DNA of 64,000 nucleotides, from assembly GCF_019634815.1 (NCBI RefSeq), contig NZ_JAHCAP010000018.1:1-64000 (forward strand). The letters run 5' to 3'. The stretch is from Dokdonella sp. (lineage in GTDB: Bacteria > Pseudomonadota > Gammaproteobacteria > Xanthomonadales > Rhodanobacteraceae). The notes below the pieces were generated by a model. It had not been told where the DNA came from and made no database searches. It saw only the letters and a list, made by a program, of their open reading frames with translations. Numbering within the stretch: the stretch's first letter is position 1; each line of letters begins with the position of its first letter. Positions 1 to 9,086 of this stretch are shown here, piece by piece. Position numbers and translations under genes: made by a program.

Positions 1-230
1 ACGCGCGATCCTGAGCGGCTGACGGAGCCACTATCGCATCGCCGCCTTGGTCCGAGCGGCAGACCGAGCCGCTGGCCGGATGCCTCGAGCGCCCCTGCCA
101 CGCTGTGATTCCACGGAATGCCCGGAAGAACCAGGCCATGAACCTGGGCGGGTTTGCGAGCCGCCGCAGCCACGCTGCATGATCGGCCTTGCCAGCCGCC
201 GCCTGGCGTCGCCGTGACCGAGAGCCTTGC
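1..230. other. Left-edge sequence without a recognisable gene
   Basis: No reading frame here gives a recognisable protein. The frame starting at base 1 stays open only to about base 108 and is Pro/Arg/Ser-rich, as expected by chance at this GC content. The stretch probably holds the upstream region of the DUF262 gene and possibly the 3' flank of a gene outside the window. No clear promoter or hairpin was seen. Confidence 0.4.
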
Positions 231-2027
231 ATGTCCACCCAACGCTATTACGTCACTCCGCATCCGATCGAAACCTTGCTCACGTGGGTCAAATCCGGCG
301 AGATCGCAATTCCGGAAATTCAGCGCCCCTTCGTCTGGGAAGCCACCAAGGTGCGCAATCTGCTCGATTCGCTCTACCAGGGTTATCCGGTGGGCTACCT
401 GATTGCCTGGCGCAATCCGACGATCAGGCTCAAGGACGGCACCTCGTCCGCCGGCAAGCGCATCCTCATCGACGGCCAGCAACGCGTCACCGCGCTCATG
501 GCGGCCTTGCTCGGGCGCGAAGTCCTCACCAGGGATTACGAGACGGTCCGCATCCGCATCGCCTTCCATCCGCAGGAAGAGCGGTTCGAAGTGGCCAATC
601 CGGCCATCCGCAAGGATGCTGCATGGATCAATGATGTCGCCGAGGTCTTCTCGCCCGATGCCAGCCTCACCGAACTCACCGACGCCTACACGCACGCCAA
701 TCCAGCTGCGGATCGCAGAATGGTCTCGCGGGTGCTGGAGCGGCTGCGCAAGATCATCAACAACCACGTCGGCGTGATCGAGCTGGCCGACGACCTCGAT
801 ATCGAGACCGTCACCGAGATCTTCATCCGCGTCAATTCGGCGGGTACCGAGCTGTCGCAGGCCGACTTCGCCATGTCCAAGATCGCCGTCAACGAAACCC
901 ACGGCGGCAACCTGCTGCGCAAGGCGATCGACTATTTCTGCCACCTCGCGGTCGCGCCGGAATTTCTCGCCCGCATCGAAAAGGCCGACACCGCGTTCGC
1001 GACGTCGGAGTTCCTGCCGCAGATGCGCTGGCTCAAGGATGTCAACGACGACATCTATGACCCGACCTACACCGACATGCTGCGCGTGGCCTTCACCTCG
1101 GAGTTCGGGCGCGGCAAGCTGCAGGACCTGGTGGCGCTGCTGTCGGGCCGCAATTTCGAGACCAAGCAGTTCGAGGAAGCCATCGCCGAAGAGTCGTTCG
1201 GCAAGCTCAAGAAGGGCGTGCTCGCCTTCGTCAACGAGACCCACTTCCAGCGCATGACGATGATCCTGCGCTCCGCCGGCTTTGTCACCAGCGATCTCAT
1301 CGGTGGGCGCAATGCGGTCAACTTCGCCTATGTGCTGTATCTGCGCGGGCGCGCCGAAGGCATGCCCGCCGCCGATCTCGAGCGATGCGCGAGACGCTGG
1401 TATGCGATGTCAGTCCTGCGCGGCCGCTACACCGGCAGCCCGGAGACGGCGTTCGATTTCGATATCCGCCAGATCGAGGCACGCGGGCTGGCACGCTACG
1501 TCGATGCGGTCATCGACAACGAGTTGCCCGACAGTTTCTGGACCGGAATGCTGCCCCAGCTCATGGACACCTCCTCGTCGAACAGTCCCTATTTCCTCGC
1601 CTATCAGGCGGCGCAGGTGAAACTGGGCGACAAGGGCTTCCTCTCGCGCGACATCAGCGTGCTGGACTTGCTGATGAATCGCAGCGACGTGCACCATGTC
1701 TATCCCAAGCAGGTCTTGAAGGCGCAGGGTCTGGCACGCGGTCGCTACAACCAGATCGCCAATTTCGTCCTCACCCAGAGCGAGATCAACATCGCCATCG
1801 GCAGCAAGCCGCCTGAGAGATATTTTGCGGAACTGGCCGAACAAGTGACTGGCGGCAAGAAGCTGTATGGCGGCATCGCCGGCGCCGACGAACTGCGCGC
1901 CAACCTGCGCGCCAACTGCGTGCCCGATTCGCTGCTCGACGGCGCGATCCCCGACTACGACAGCTTCCTCGAACAGCGTCGGGCCTTGATGGCGCTCAAG
2001 ATCAAGACATGGTTCCATGCGCTGTGA
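231..2027 (+). CDS. DUF262/HNH single-chain GmrSD-like protein
   Basis: 598-residue protein. The N-terminal DUF262 (ParB/Srx-like fold) region shows [11 protein letters not shown] at residues 27-37 and the signature DGQQR at 81-85, followed further on by [17 protein letters not shown]. Near the C-terminus, H488-H489 in DVHHVYPK, an NQIANFVL segment and a late P-x-x-Y form a DUF1524/HNH-like nuclease pattern. In GmrSD-type modification-dependent restriction enzymes the DUF262 half binds or hydrolyses NTP and the HNH half cuts modified DNA. Here both are in one chain with no methyltransferase nearby, so defence against modified phage DNA is an inference. ATG 231 is chosen because the conserved domain begins within 30 residues; an in-frame ATG 42 bases upstream adds only low-complexity residues. 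Confidence 0.85.
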   Translation: MSTQRYYVTPHPIETLLTWVKSGEIAIPEIQRPFVWEATKVRNLLDSLYQGYPVGYLIAWRNPTIRLKDGTSSAGKRILIDGQQRVTALMAALLGREVLTRDYETVRIRIAFHPQEERFEVANPAIRKDAAWINDVAEVFSPDASLTELTDAYTHANPAADRRMVSRVLERLRKIINNHVGVIELADDLDIETVTEIFIRVNSAGTELSQADFAMSKIAVNETHGGNLLRKAIDYFCHLAVAPEFLARIEKADTAFATSEFLPQMRWLKDVNDDIYDPTYTDMLRVAFTSEFGRGKLQDLVALLSGRNFETKQFEEAIAEESFGKLKKGVLAFVNETHFQRMTMILRSAGFVTSDLIGGRNAVNFAYVLYLRGRAEGMPAADLERCARRWYAMSVLRGRYTGSPETAFDFDIRQIEARGLARYVDAVIDNELPDSFWTGMLPQLMDTSSSNSPYFLAYQAAQVKLGDKGFLSRDISVLDLLMNRSDVHHVYPKQVLKAQGLARGRYNQIANFVLTQSEINIAIGSKPPERYFAELAEQVTGGKKLYGGIAGADELRANLRANCVPDSLLDGAIPDYDSFLEQRRALMALKIKTWFHAL

Positions 2028-2049
2028 CCCGATCGAGGCGCGATCAACG

Positions 2050-2490
2050 ATGAACACGCAGCAGAGCGCACCGGCACGCGGCACCGCCCCGCCCGACCAG
2101 CACCATGGTTCCTGCCTGTGCGGTGCCGTGCGTTTCACGGTCACCGGCACGTTCGAACGCTTCTACCTGTGCCATTGCTCGCATTGCCGCAAGGACAGCG
2201 GATCCGCCCATGCGGCGAACCTGTTTTCCTCCACGGCGCGGCTGCAATGGATCGCCGGCGAGGACCATGTACGTCGATACAGGCTGGAAGGCACGCGGCA
2301 CCAGCGATGCTTCTGCGCGCGCTGCGGCTCGGCCTTGCCCTGCGCCGGCAACGGCATGCTGGTGGTGCCGGCCGGCAGCCTCGACAGCCCGTTGGCGAGG
2401 CGACCCGATGCGCATCTGTTCATCGCCAGCCGCGCGTCATGGGATCACGAGCTGGTCGGGCTGCCGCAGTTCGACTCGTTTCCAGCCTAG
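2050..2490 (+). CDS. GFA / CENP-V family zinc-binding protein
   Basis: 146-residue protein of the GFA family (glutathione-dependent formaldehyde-activating enzyme / CENP-V fold). The zinc-ligand cysteines are visible in order: CLCGAVRF near residue 21, CHCSHCRK near 41, and FCARCGSAL near 82. Family members bind zinc as a Cys-rich beta fold; the formaldehyde-glutathione activity was shown for few members, so the substrate is unknown. It lies 22 bases after the DUF262 gene on the same strand and may be cotranscribed, but nothing links their functions. It ends 46 bases from the convergent murD2 gene. ATG 2050 is used because the residues upstream do not resemble the family. Confidence 0.85.
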   Translation: MNTQQSAPARGTAPPDQHHGSCLCGAVRFTVTGTFERFYLCHCSHCRKDSGSAHAANLFSSTARLQWIAGEDHVRRYRLEGTRHQRCFCARCGSALPCAGNGMLVVPAGSLDSPLARRPDAHLFIASRASWDHELVGLPQFDSFPA

Positions 2491-2536
2491 ATCATCGGCT
2501 GCCATCCCCACGCAAGCATCGCCTTGCTGCGGCGCT

Positions 2537-3934
2537 TCAAGCGATGCCCAGACCTTCGATCACGCCGATGGCTTCCGGGTCGAAGCCCGCGAGTTCGGCG
2601 AAGTGGCGCCCGCGCTGGGTGTAGTCCTTGAACTGATCAAAGCTCGGCGCGCCGGGTGAGAGCAGCACCACCCCGCCGGCCGGCGTCAGCGTGCGCGCAC
2701 AGGCGACTGCCGCGTCGACGCCGGTGGTTTCTTCGAGTCGATAGGCACCGCCGGCGGCGCGCAACTGCGCGGCGATGCGCGGGCCGCTCGCGCCCATGGT
2801 GATGATCGCGTGCGGCGGCTGTGCGCACACCTGGCTGGCGAACGGCTGCCAGTCCAGGCCACGATCGAAACCGCCGAGCAGCACACTCACGGCGCGACCG
2901 GCGAGGCTGGCCAGTGCTTCGAGCGTCGCCTGCGGCGTGGTGGCGATGCTGTCGTCGATCCAGTACAGGCCTTCGCGCTCACCCAGCATCTGCAGGCGGT
3001 GCGGCAACGGATGGAAATGCGCAATCGTGCGCGCAGCCGTGCGCGCATCCTCGCCTGCGGCTTCGAGCGCAGCGAGCGCGGCGCAGAGGTTGTTCGCGTT
3101 GTGCGCGCCGGGCAAGGGTGATGCGGACAGATCGAACACGACTTCTGCGCCGCGCAGGATCTTCCCGTCCGTGACATGCCAGCCCGCGGACTGCGCAAAA
3201 GCCAGTTGCCGCGGATGCGCATGCACGAGCTCGAGCAGCGCAGGTTGCGCGCCATTGACCACCAGCGTGCGCGCGACCGCCGCGAGCGCGAGCTTGTCCT
3301 CGACATAGCGCGCGCGCGTGCCATGCCAGTCGAGGTGTTCTTCGTACACGTTGTTGATCACCGCGACTTCCACGCCGACCGCTTCGCGCGTCTGGAAGCT
3401 CGACAGCTCCACCACCCACCAGTCGGGCTGCTGCGGCGGATCGAGCAATTCGAGCAAAGGCAGGCCGATGTTGCCGGCCAGCGCCACGCGCTTGCCCAGA
3501 CCGCGCAGCAAGTGCGCGATGAGCGCACTCACCGTGCTCTTGCCCTTGGTGCCGGTGACCGCAATCACGCGCGCACTTGGATGCTCGGCAAACCACAGCG
3601 TCGTACCCGAAACAAACTGCGTGCCATGTTCCTGCGCCGCGGTCAGCTCGGGCTTGTAGGCGCTGATTCCGGGTGACTTGATCACCACCTCGAAGGCCGC
3701 CAGCATCGCTGCATCGGGCGGCGTGGTGACGATGTCGAGCGCGCTGGTCGGCTGGTGCGTGCTGGCACCCCACACGTCCTCGACGTGGCGCGCGATGCGC
3801 GCTTCACCGGGGCTGCAGAACAAGGTCGGCCGCAGCGCCGGCAGCTGCACGTGCAGCGCCGCGAGCGCGGCGCGGCCTTCGCGGCCATAGCCCCAGACCG
3901 CAACGCGGCGATCGGCCAGATCAGCGATGCGCAT
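2537..3934 (-). CDS. murD2: UDP-MurNAc-L-Ala--L-glutamate ligase MurD2
   Basis: 465-residue Mur ligase. It has an N-terminal Rossmann segment (VAVWGYGREG), the ATP loop VTGTKGKST, the central-domain segment VVELSSFQ, NNVYEEHLDWHG, and a C-terminal ligase domain with WIDDSIATTP and SPGAPSFDQF. The order and length fit MurD. Because it directly follows murL with a 14-base overlap, it is best read as MurD2, which in Xanthomonas adds L-glutamate rather than D-glutamate to UDP-MurNAc-L-Ala, MurL then epimerising the product. The specificity call rests on this pairing, not on a recognised residue. It is the last gene of the lysAC-murL-murD2 operon, in the cytoplasm. A canonical MurD was not seen in the window. 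Confidence 0.88.
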   Translation of the reverse strand: MRIADLADRRVAVWGYGREGRAALAALHVQLPALRPTLFCSPGEARIARHVEDVWGASTHQPTSALDIVTTPPDAAMLAAFEVVIKSPGISAYKPELTAAQEHGTQFVSGTTLWFAEHPSARVIAVTGTKGKSTVSALIAHLLRGLGKRVALAGNIGLPLLELLDPPQQPDWWVVELSSFQTREAVGVEVAVINNVYEEHLDWHGTRARYVEDKLALAAVARTLVVNGAQPALLELVHAHPRQLAFAQSAGWHVTDGKILRGAEVVFDLSASPLPGAHNANNLCAALAALEAAGEDARTAARTIAHFHPLPHRLQMLGEREGLYWIDDSIATTPQATLEALASLAGRAVSVLLGGFDRGLDWQPFASQVCAQPPHAIITMGASGPRIAAQLRAAGGAYRLEETTGVDAAVACARTLTPAGGVVLLSPGAPSFDQFKDYTQRGRHFAELAGFDPEAIGVIEGLGIA

Positions 3935-5264
3935 CGATGACGAAGGGCACGAGCGGCGCCGGGATGCGGTGGTCGCCCGCGGGGACGAGCTGGAGTTCGA
4001 GCGCGAGCGCAGTGGCATCGAGCTGCGGCGCGATCTCATCGCGGAAGCGCGCGACCAGGGCATCTTCACGCCACTCCGCGCGCGCGGCGAGCGCAGCGAA
4101 GGCGGCGCGCGATTCCACGCCCTCGCCCACGCATTCGAACGGCTTGTGGTCGCGGTATTCCAGCAATGCGTCGAAACCGGCCGCCAGGCTTTCGTCGTCG
4201 AGCAGGTTGCGACCGAAGATCGACAGCAGGCGCGGCTTGGGCATGAACGGCGCAAGCGCAAGGAACACGAAATGACACTTGGGACACTGCCCGCACCAGC
4301 GATCGGCGGGCTTGGGTCCGAGGATGCGGAAGTTGCGGTTGCAGCTGGAGAACACGTCGTCGTAGCGTGGCGCGCGCGCAAAGCGCTGCGCCACGGCCAG
4401 TTCCGAAAGCGGGCGCAGCAGCGAGTAGTAGTGCAGATCGGTGGCCACGTGCGAGGCAAGCAGTTCACCCAGTGCACGCTCGAACGCCCAGCCCTTGCTC
4501 CACTGGTGATTGATCTGCTGGCCGTCATATTCCAGCGTCGCGCTGGAGGCCGAACGTTCATTGGAGAATGCAATCGCACCGTGGCCATGGAGGATCGCCG
4601 CGACGACGAGGATCGCCGAATTGATCGCGGTCACCGGGATGTGGCCGTTGTACGCACCGGCCTTGTTGTACTCGAACAGGATCGGCGACAGCTCGCGGCC
4701 GATGTTGAGCATCGGCAAGCCGGTACGCGCAGCGCAGGCCTCGATCAGCGGTGAGTGGCCGACCCAGACCGCGGTCGCGTCCGCGCCGGATGCCTTGAGG
4801 ATTTCCACGCTCACCAGCGAATCCTTGCCGCCGCCGATGGGCACCAGCGTGCGTTGCGGCAGGCCGAGCGCCTGTGCCGGTGCTTTCGTCGCTTCGGCAA
4901 ATGGAAAGCGGATGCGTCCGCGCAGGTCGAGCCGGTTGTGGTACGCGAATTCGCCCAGCCCGTGCAGGTAGAGCGCATCGAGAAAGGCCGCGGTCGACGC
5001 ATCGAGCGGCGTCGATTCGACACGAATTTCAGTGGGCACGCCAGCCTTGTAGTAGCTGATGCCGGCGACGAGGTGCAGCAGGTCGAGCGCGGCCTCGAAC
5101 GCGCTCGCACGCTCGGGCGCGGGCAGCGGCGCGTGCGGAAACACGATGCGTTCGACCAGCTCAGGGCCATCGTCGAAGGCGTAGACCAGGGTGGCCACGC
5201 CATCGGCAAATTCACGGCGCAGGAATCGAAATGCCTTGGCATCAACCGGACGTATGCCGCTCAT
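3921..5264 (-). CDS. murL: UDP-MurNAc-L-Ala-L-Glu epimerase MurL
   Basis: 447-residue protein matching MurL, the ATP-dependent enzyme that inverts the terminal L-Glu of UDP-MurNAc-L-Ala-L-Glu to D-Glu. It carries a PP-loop-like nucleotide motif, IGGGKDSLVS (about residue 160), a conserved NERSAS segment, and a C-terminal cysteine cluster (CNRNF, then WCGQCPKCHF) that may bind metal. Known biology: MurD2 plus MurL replaces glutamate racemase plus MurD in Xanthomonas oryzae. The start at 5264 is one base past the stop of the upstream membrane-protein gene, and the 3' end overlaps murD2, so translation of the three is probably coupled. A longer upstream frame is open but would overlap the previous gene. 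Confidence 0.88.
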   Translation of the reverse strand: MSGIRPVDAKAFRFLRREFADGVATLVYAFDDGPELVERIVFPHAPLPAPERASAFEAALDLLHLVAGISYYKAGVPTEIRVESTPLDASTAAFLDALYLHGLGEFAYHNRLDLRGRIRFPFAEATKAPAQALGLPQRTLVPIGGGKDSLVSVEILKASGADATAVWVGHSPLIEACAARTGLPMLNIGRELSPILFEYNKAGAYNGHIPVTAINSAILVVAAILHGHGAIAFSNERSASSATLEYDGQQINHQWSKGWAFERALGELLASHVATDLHYYSLLRPLSELAVAQRFARAPRYDDVFSSCNRNFRILGPKPADRWCGQCPKCHFVFLALAPFMPKPRLLSIFGRNLLDDESLAAGFDALLEYRDHKPFECVGEGVESRAAFAALAARAEWREDALVARFRDEIAPQLDATALALELQLVPAGDHRIPAPLVPFVIDAHR

Positions 5265-5265
5265 G

Positions 5266-5766
5266 CTATGGCGCCTCTCGTGAACACGTGTTCCGGCCTT
5301 GCGCGGCAGCGGCTGCAATGGAGCGCGCCCACCGAATGGCCAGAAATTGCATCCCCAGATAAGCCGCCATGAAGAACACCAGCATCCAGCCGCCCAAATC
5401 GGCGGGCACGCCACGACCGGAGCCATGCAGTGGCACTCCGGCAAGTGCGAACGCAAGCAGGAACTCCCCAAGCAAGAAAAGGGAACCGACGATCAGCACA
5501 CAGCCGATGAAACCGTACACAAACAAGACCACGACTTCGATCTTCGGCGCCGTCGGCAACCACCAGCAGTCCCCCTTCGTCAGCCAGGCCATCGTGATTC
5601 CCGCAGCCAACGCCCACATTGCACCGAACCACAGCCAAATCGTCGAACCAAGACATCGAGAGCATTGGACATGATCCAGCAATCCGCCATACAGCAAGGC
5701 AGTGAGAGCTGCGGCCACCACAGCGGACATCATGCTGCCGGCAATGGCGTACCCTCGCCCAGTCAT
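5266..5766 (-). CDS. Small four-helix membrane protein of the murL operon
   Basis: 166-residue protein of unknown family. Four hydrophobic segments are visible: after MTGRGYAIAG, around STIWLWFGAMWALAAG, around VVVLFVYGFIGCVLIVGSLF, and around GGWMLVFFMAAYLGMQFLAI. A Cys-x-x-Cys pair (VQCSRCLGS) lies between the first two. Its ATG overlaps the stop of lysAC (ATGA) and its TAG stop lies one base before the murL start, so it is embedded between lysine/DAP and murein precursor genes. No function is recognised. Position suggests a cell-envelope role, but it may simply be carried in the operon. Confidence 0.7.
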   Translation of the reverse strand: MTGRGYAIAGSMMSAVVAAALTALLYGGLLDHVQCSRCLGSTIWLWFGAMWALAAGITMAWLTKGDCWWLPTAPKIEVVVLFVYGFIGCVLIVGSLFLLGEFLLAFALAGVPLHGSGRGVPADLGGWMLVFFMAAYLGMQFLAIRWARSIAAAAAQGRNTCSREAP

Positions 5767-8375
5767 CACAACACGATCTCGGAAGCCGGTTCGCGCAGAT
5801 TGTAGCGGGACGCCATCGCCGCGCCGTAGGCGCCGGCCTGCGCAATCAGGATCACGTCGCCCTCGCGGCATTCGGGCAGGCGCCGATTGCTGCCGAGCAC
5901 GTCACCCGATTCGCAGATCGGCCCGACCACCTGCACCATCTGCGCCGGCGCCTCGTCGAGGCGGTCGAGGTTGACGATCTCGTGCCAGGCGTCATACAGC
6001 GCCGGGCGCAGCAGCGAGTTCATGCCGGCATCGATGCCGACATAGTGGACATGGCCCTTGCGCTTGGTCTGGGTGACGCGCGCGAGCAGCACGCCGGCCT
6101 CGGCAACGAGGAAGCGCCCCGGCTCCATCCACAGCGCGAACTGCGGATAAGCCTGCTTGACCTCGTCGAGCACGCGCCCGAGCGCGGCCAGATTGAGAGG
6201 CTGCTCGTCGGGCCGCGCCGGCACGCCGAGGCCGCCACCGACGTCGATCGACTCGATGTGCGTGAAGCTCTCGGCCAGGCTCGCCAGTTGCGCATACACC
6301 GAGCGCCAGTGGTCGGCATCGAGGATGCCCGAGCCCAGATGCGCATGCAGGCCGACGATGCGCGCGCCCGCATGACGCGCGAGCGCGCGGAACTCCTCGA
6401 CCTCGTCGAGCGAGACACCGAACTTGGAAGTCGCACCGCCGGTCTTGACCTTGTCGTGGTGGCCGCGCCCCACGCCCAGATCCACGCGCAGGTGGATCTC
6501 GCGGTCGCGCAGCAGCTCGCCCCAGTGCCGCAGTGGATGCAGGGCATCGAAGGTGACACGCACGCCGGCTTCGAGCGCGGCGACATACTCGCCGCGTGGC
6601 GCGAAATTGGGCGTGAACAGGATCCGCTCGGGTGCGAGCGTGGGCAGGATCGCGCGCAATGCCTCGACCTCGGCGAGCGACACGCATTCGAAGGCGAAGC
6701 CTTCCTCGTGCAGCGCGCGCAGGATCGCCGGGTGTGCATTGGCCTTGAGCGCGTAATGCCAGCGATCGACGCAGCCCAGCGCGCGCAGTGCGCGCGCCTT
6801 CTCACGCACGGTGGCAAGGTCATAGACGTAGCGCGGGGACTGCTGCGCGGCCAGATCGAGCAGCGCAGCACGCTGTTCGCGCCACCACGCCGCAGGTGGC
6901 GGCGGCGCGCCGGCGGCTTCCAGCTCGCGCCAGCTCGGCCCGAAGATCGCCCCGTCCTCGGCACGCAAGGCGTCGGCGCGGATCAACAGCGCATGCAGGC
7001 GCGGGATCAGATCGTCGGCAAGCGACTCATCGACCACGAAGGTGAGGTTGAGGTTGTTCGACGACTGGCTGATCAGATGCACATCGAGCGCGCCGAATTC
7101 GGCAAGCACGCCCGAGAGCCGATGCAACAGCGAGCGCATGCCCCGACCGACCAGGGTGATTGCCGCACACGGCGCGATCACCTTGACCCGGCACACCTTG
7201 GCCAGATCCGCGGCGAGCGCCGAGAGCACGTCGGAATTGACGAGGTTTTCGCTGGGATCGAGCGAGACGGTGACGTTGGTCTCGGCCGAACCGATGAGAT
7301 CAACCGACAGGCCATGATGCTTGAACGCGGCGAACACATCGGCAAGGAAGCCGACCTGTTGCCACATGCCCACCGTTTCCATCGAGATCAAGGTGACGCC
7401 CTTGCGCGCGCTGATCGCCTTCACGCAAGGCGCGGCGTCGCTGGCGACCGCGCGGATCAGGGTGCCGGCCAGTTGCGGTCGGTTGGTGTCCTTGATCACC
7501 AGGGGCACGCCGGCCCGACGCAGCGGACCCAGCGAGCGCGGATGCAGCACCTTGGCGCCGGTGGTGGCGATTTCCTGCGCCTCCTGATAGTCGAGCTGGG
7601 CGAGCAGGCGAGCGCCCGGCACGAGCCGCGGATTGGCGCTGAACATGCCCGGCACGTCGGTCCATATTTCCACGCACTGCGCGCGCAGCATCGCGCCGAA
7701 ACAGCCGGCCGAGGTATCCGATCCACCGCGCCCGAGCAGCACCGTCCTGCCTTCGGGATCGCGCGCGATGAAGCCCTGGGTGATGAACGCCTCGCCGCGT
7801 GCCGCGAGCGCACGTTCGAAGCCTGCATCGGGCGCCGCCGGCACGGTGGCCGACAGCATGCGGCTCCAGGCGCTCTGGTTGGCGAGCGGTTGCGCGACCA
7901 GATGTTCGCGTGCGTCGAGCCACTGCGTGGGCAGGCCCTGCGCGCCAAGGAATGCCGCGCCCAGCGTGCTCGACATCAGTTCGCCCAGCGCGAACACCTG
8001 CGCCTGCCATTCAAGCGCGCCGCTCACTCGCCCGGGATCGGCGACCAGCCGGTCAAGTTGGGCAAACAGTGCGTCGATCGTCTCGCGCGAAGTCGCCTGC
8101 AGCTCGCCGAGCATTGCTTCGTGACGGCGCAGGATTTCGGCCTGCGCGCCGCGCGCGGCAAGCTCGTCGCTGCCGCTTTCGGCAATGCGTTTGAGCAGGT
8201 CGGTGACGCCCGACAAGGCCGAGACGACGATCAGCACCTTGCGTCCCTGGACGCGATGTGCAGCGGCGATGCGCGCGATGTTCTCCCAACGCGGCCGCGT
8301 GGAGACACTGGTGCCGCCGAACTTGATGACCACCCACGGCGCCGGCTCGGCGCCTGTCCGATTGCTCACATTCAT
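5766..8375 (-). CDS. lysAC: Bifunctional aspartate kinase / diaminopimelate decarboxylase
   Basis: 869-residue fusion of the first and last enzymes of the DAP-lysine pathway. The N-terminal half is aspartokinase (VVIKFGGTSVST near the start, GRGGSDTSA, then ACT-like regulatory repeats). The C-terminal half is PLP-dependent DAP decarboxylase: YALKANAHP with PLP lysine K544, HLGSGI, a glycine-rich GGGLGVP and CESGDVLGSNR. The fusion is a known trait of Xanthomonadales. It makes lysine and sits upstream of murL-murD2, so one transcript can serve amino-acid and peptidoglycan supply. The ACT domains imply feedback control by an end product, usually lysine. ATG 8375 is chosen because KFGGTS then begins about 16 residues in, as usual for aspartokinases. 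Confidence 0.95.
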   Translation of the reverse strand: MNVSNRTGAEPAPWVVIKFGGTSVSTRPRWENIARIAAAHRVQGRKVLIVVSALSGVTDLLKRIAESGSDELAARGAQAEILRRHEAMLGELQATSRETIDALFAQLDRLVADPGRVSGALEWQAQVFALGELMSSTLGAAFLGAQGLPTQWLDAREHLVAQPLANQSAWSRMLSATVPAAPDAGFERALAARGEAFITQGFIARDPEGRTVLLGRGGSDTSAGCFGAMLRAQCVEIWTDVPGMFSANPRLVPGARLLAQLDYQEAQEIATTGAKVLHPRSLGPLRRAGVPLVIKDTNRPQLAGTLIRAVASDAAPCVKAISARKGVTLISMETVGMWQQVGFLADVFAAFKHHGLSVDLIGSAETNVTVSLDPSENLVNSDVLSALAADLAKVCRVKVIAPCAAITLVGRGMRSLLHRLSGVLAEFGALDVHLISQSSNNLNLTFVVDESLADDLIPRLHALLIRADALRAEDGAIFGPSWRELEAAGAPPPPAAWWREQRAALLDLAAQQSPRYVYDLATVREKARALRALGCVDRWHYALKANAHPAILRALHEEGFAFECVSLAEVEALRAILPTLAPERILFTPNFAPRGEYVAALEAGVRVTFDALHPLRHWGELLRDREIHLRVDLGVGRGHHDKVKTGGATSKFGVSLDEVEEFRALARHAGARIVGLHAHLGSGILDADHWRSVYAQLASLAESFTHIESIDVGGGLGVPARPDEQPLNLAALGRVLDEVKQAYPQFALWMEPGRFLVAEAGVLLARVTQTKRKGHVHYVGIDAGMNSLLRPALYDAWHEIVNLDRLDEAPAQMVQVVGPICESGDVLGSNRRLPECREGDVILIAQAGAYGAAMASRYNLREPASEIVL

Positions 8376-8543
8376 TGCCGTGTGTACCGGGATCCAGTCA
8401 CGATCGCAGGATCGTGCGTCGCAGCATAACGCAAGCGGTTGGCCATGCCATGCCGATATGCCATCTCGTGATGGGATATCGACCCGCATGCAAGCTCGCC
8501 CGCCATCTCGCCGGCATGCGCCCGCCAATGCCACAATGCGCGA

Positions 8544-9086
8544 ATGCCAAAAGACACCCGCAATCCCGCCGCTGCGCCCCCTGCAGGCGGCTCAGGCGCG
8601 GCGCCAGCGCCCCATCTGCCTGCCGCCCTGCCGATCAGCGTGAACGGCAAGCCTTACTTTCACGAAGGCGATCCGGCGATGCCGCTGCTATGGTTTCTGC
8701 GCGACAGCCTGCGCCTGACCGGCAGCAAGTATGGCTGCGACAACGGCCAGTGCGGCGCCTGCAACGTCCTGCTGGATGGCAAGGCGGTGCGCGCCTGCTC
8801 ACTGCCGATGAGCGCCGCAGCAAACCATGCAGTGACGACGATCGAAGGCATCGGCGCCACGAACTTGCATCCGGTGCAGCAGGCCTGGATCGAGGCCGAC
8901 GCGATCCAGTGCGGCTATTGCCAGAGCGGTCAGATCATCGCCGCGATCGACCTGCTCAAACGCAAGCCGCGGCCCGCAGAGGACGACATCGCCGCAATTG
9001 GCAATGTCTGCCGCTGCGGCAGTCAGCCGCAGATCCGTCGCGCGATCGCCCGTGCCGCCGAACTGCTCCAGGGTGGCAAGAAGTGA
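8544..9086 (+). CDS. [2Fe-2S] subunit of a molybdenum hydroxylase (IorA-like)
   Basis: 180-residue electron-transfer subunit of the xanthine dehydrogenase superfamily. It holds two [2Fe-2S] centres: a plant-ferredoxin-type cluster with CDNGQCGACNVLLDG and the second with QCGYCQSGQ and NVCRCGS. It resembles the small subunit of isoquinoline 1-oxidoreductase-type enzymes (about 150 residues), with an extra Pro/Ala-rich N-terminal segment of about 28 residues. It lacks a secretion signal, but its partner has a Tat signal, so it probably travels with it folded. Its stop codon overlaps the GTG start of the large subunit. It diverges from lysAC across 168 bases. Confidence 0.92.
   Translation: MPKDTRNPAAAPPAGGSGAAPAPHLPAALPISVNGKPYFHEGDPAMPLLWFLRDSLRLTGSKYGCDNGQCGACNVLLDGKAVRACSLPMSAAANHAVTTIEGIGATNLHPVQQAWIEADAIQCGYCQSGQIIAAIDLLKRKPRPAEDDIAAIGNVCRCGSQPQIRRAIARAAELLQGGKK

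Noticed and set aside
2491..2536. Terminator between the GFA gene and murD2
   Set aside because: Only a short imperfect GCAAG/CTTGC pairing is visible near here, with no T-run.
5982..8429. An 815-codon open frame opposite lysAC
   Set aside because: Low-complexity translation with no domain; lysAC motifs on the other strand are unambiguous.
8376..8543. Divergent promoter pair between lysAC and the molybdenum hydroxylase genes, including a possible lysine riboswitch
   Set aside because: No convincing -35/-10 pair or lysine-riboswitch helices could be picked out by eye in 168 bases.
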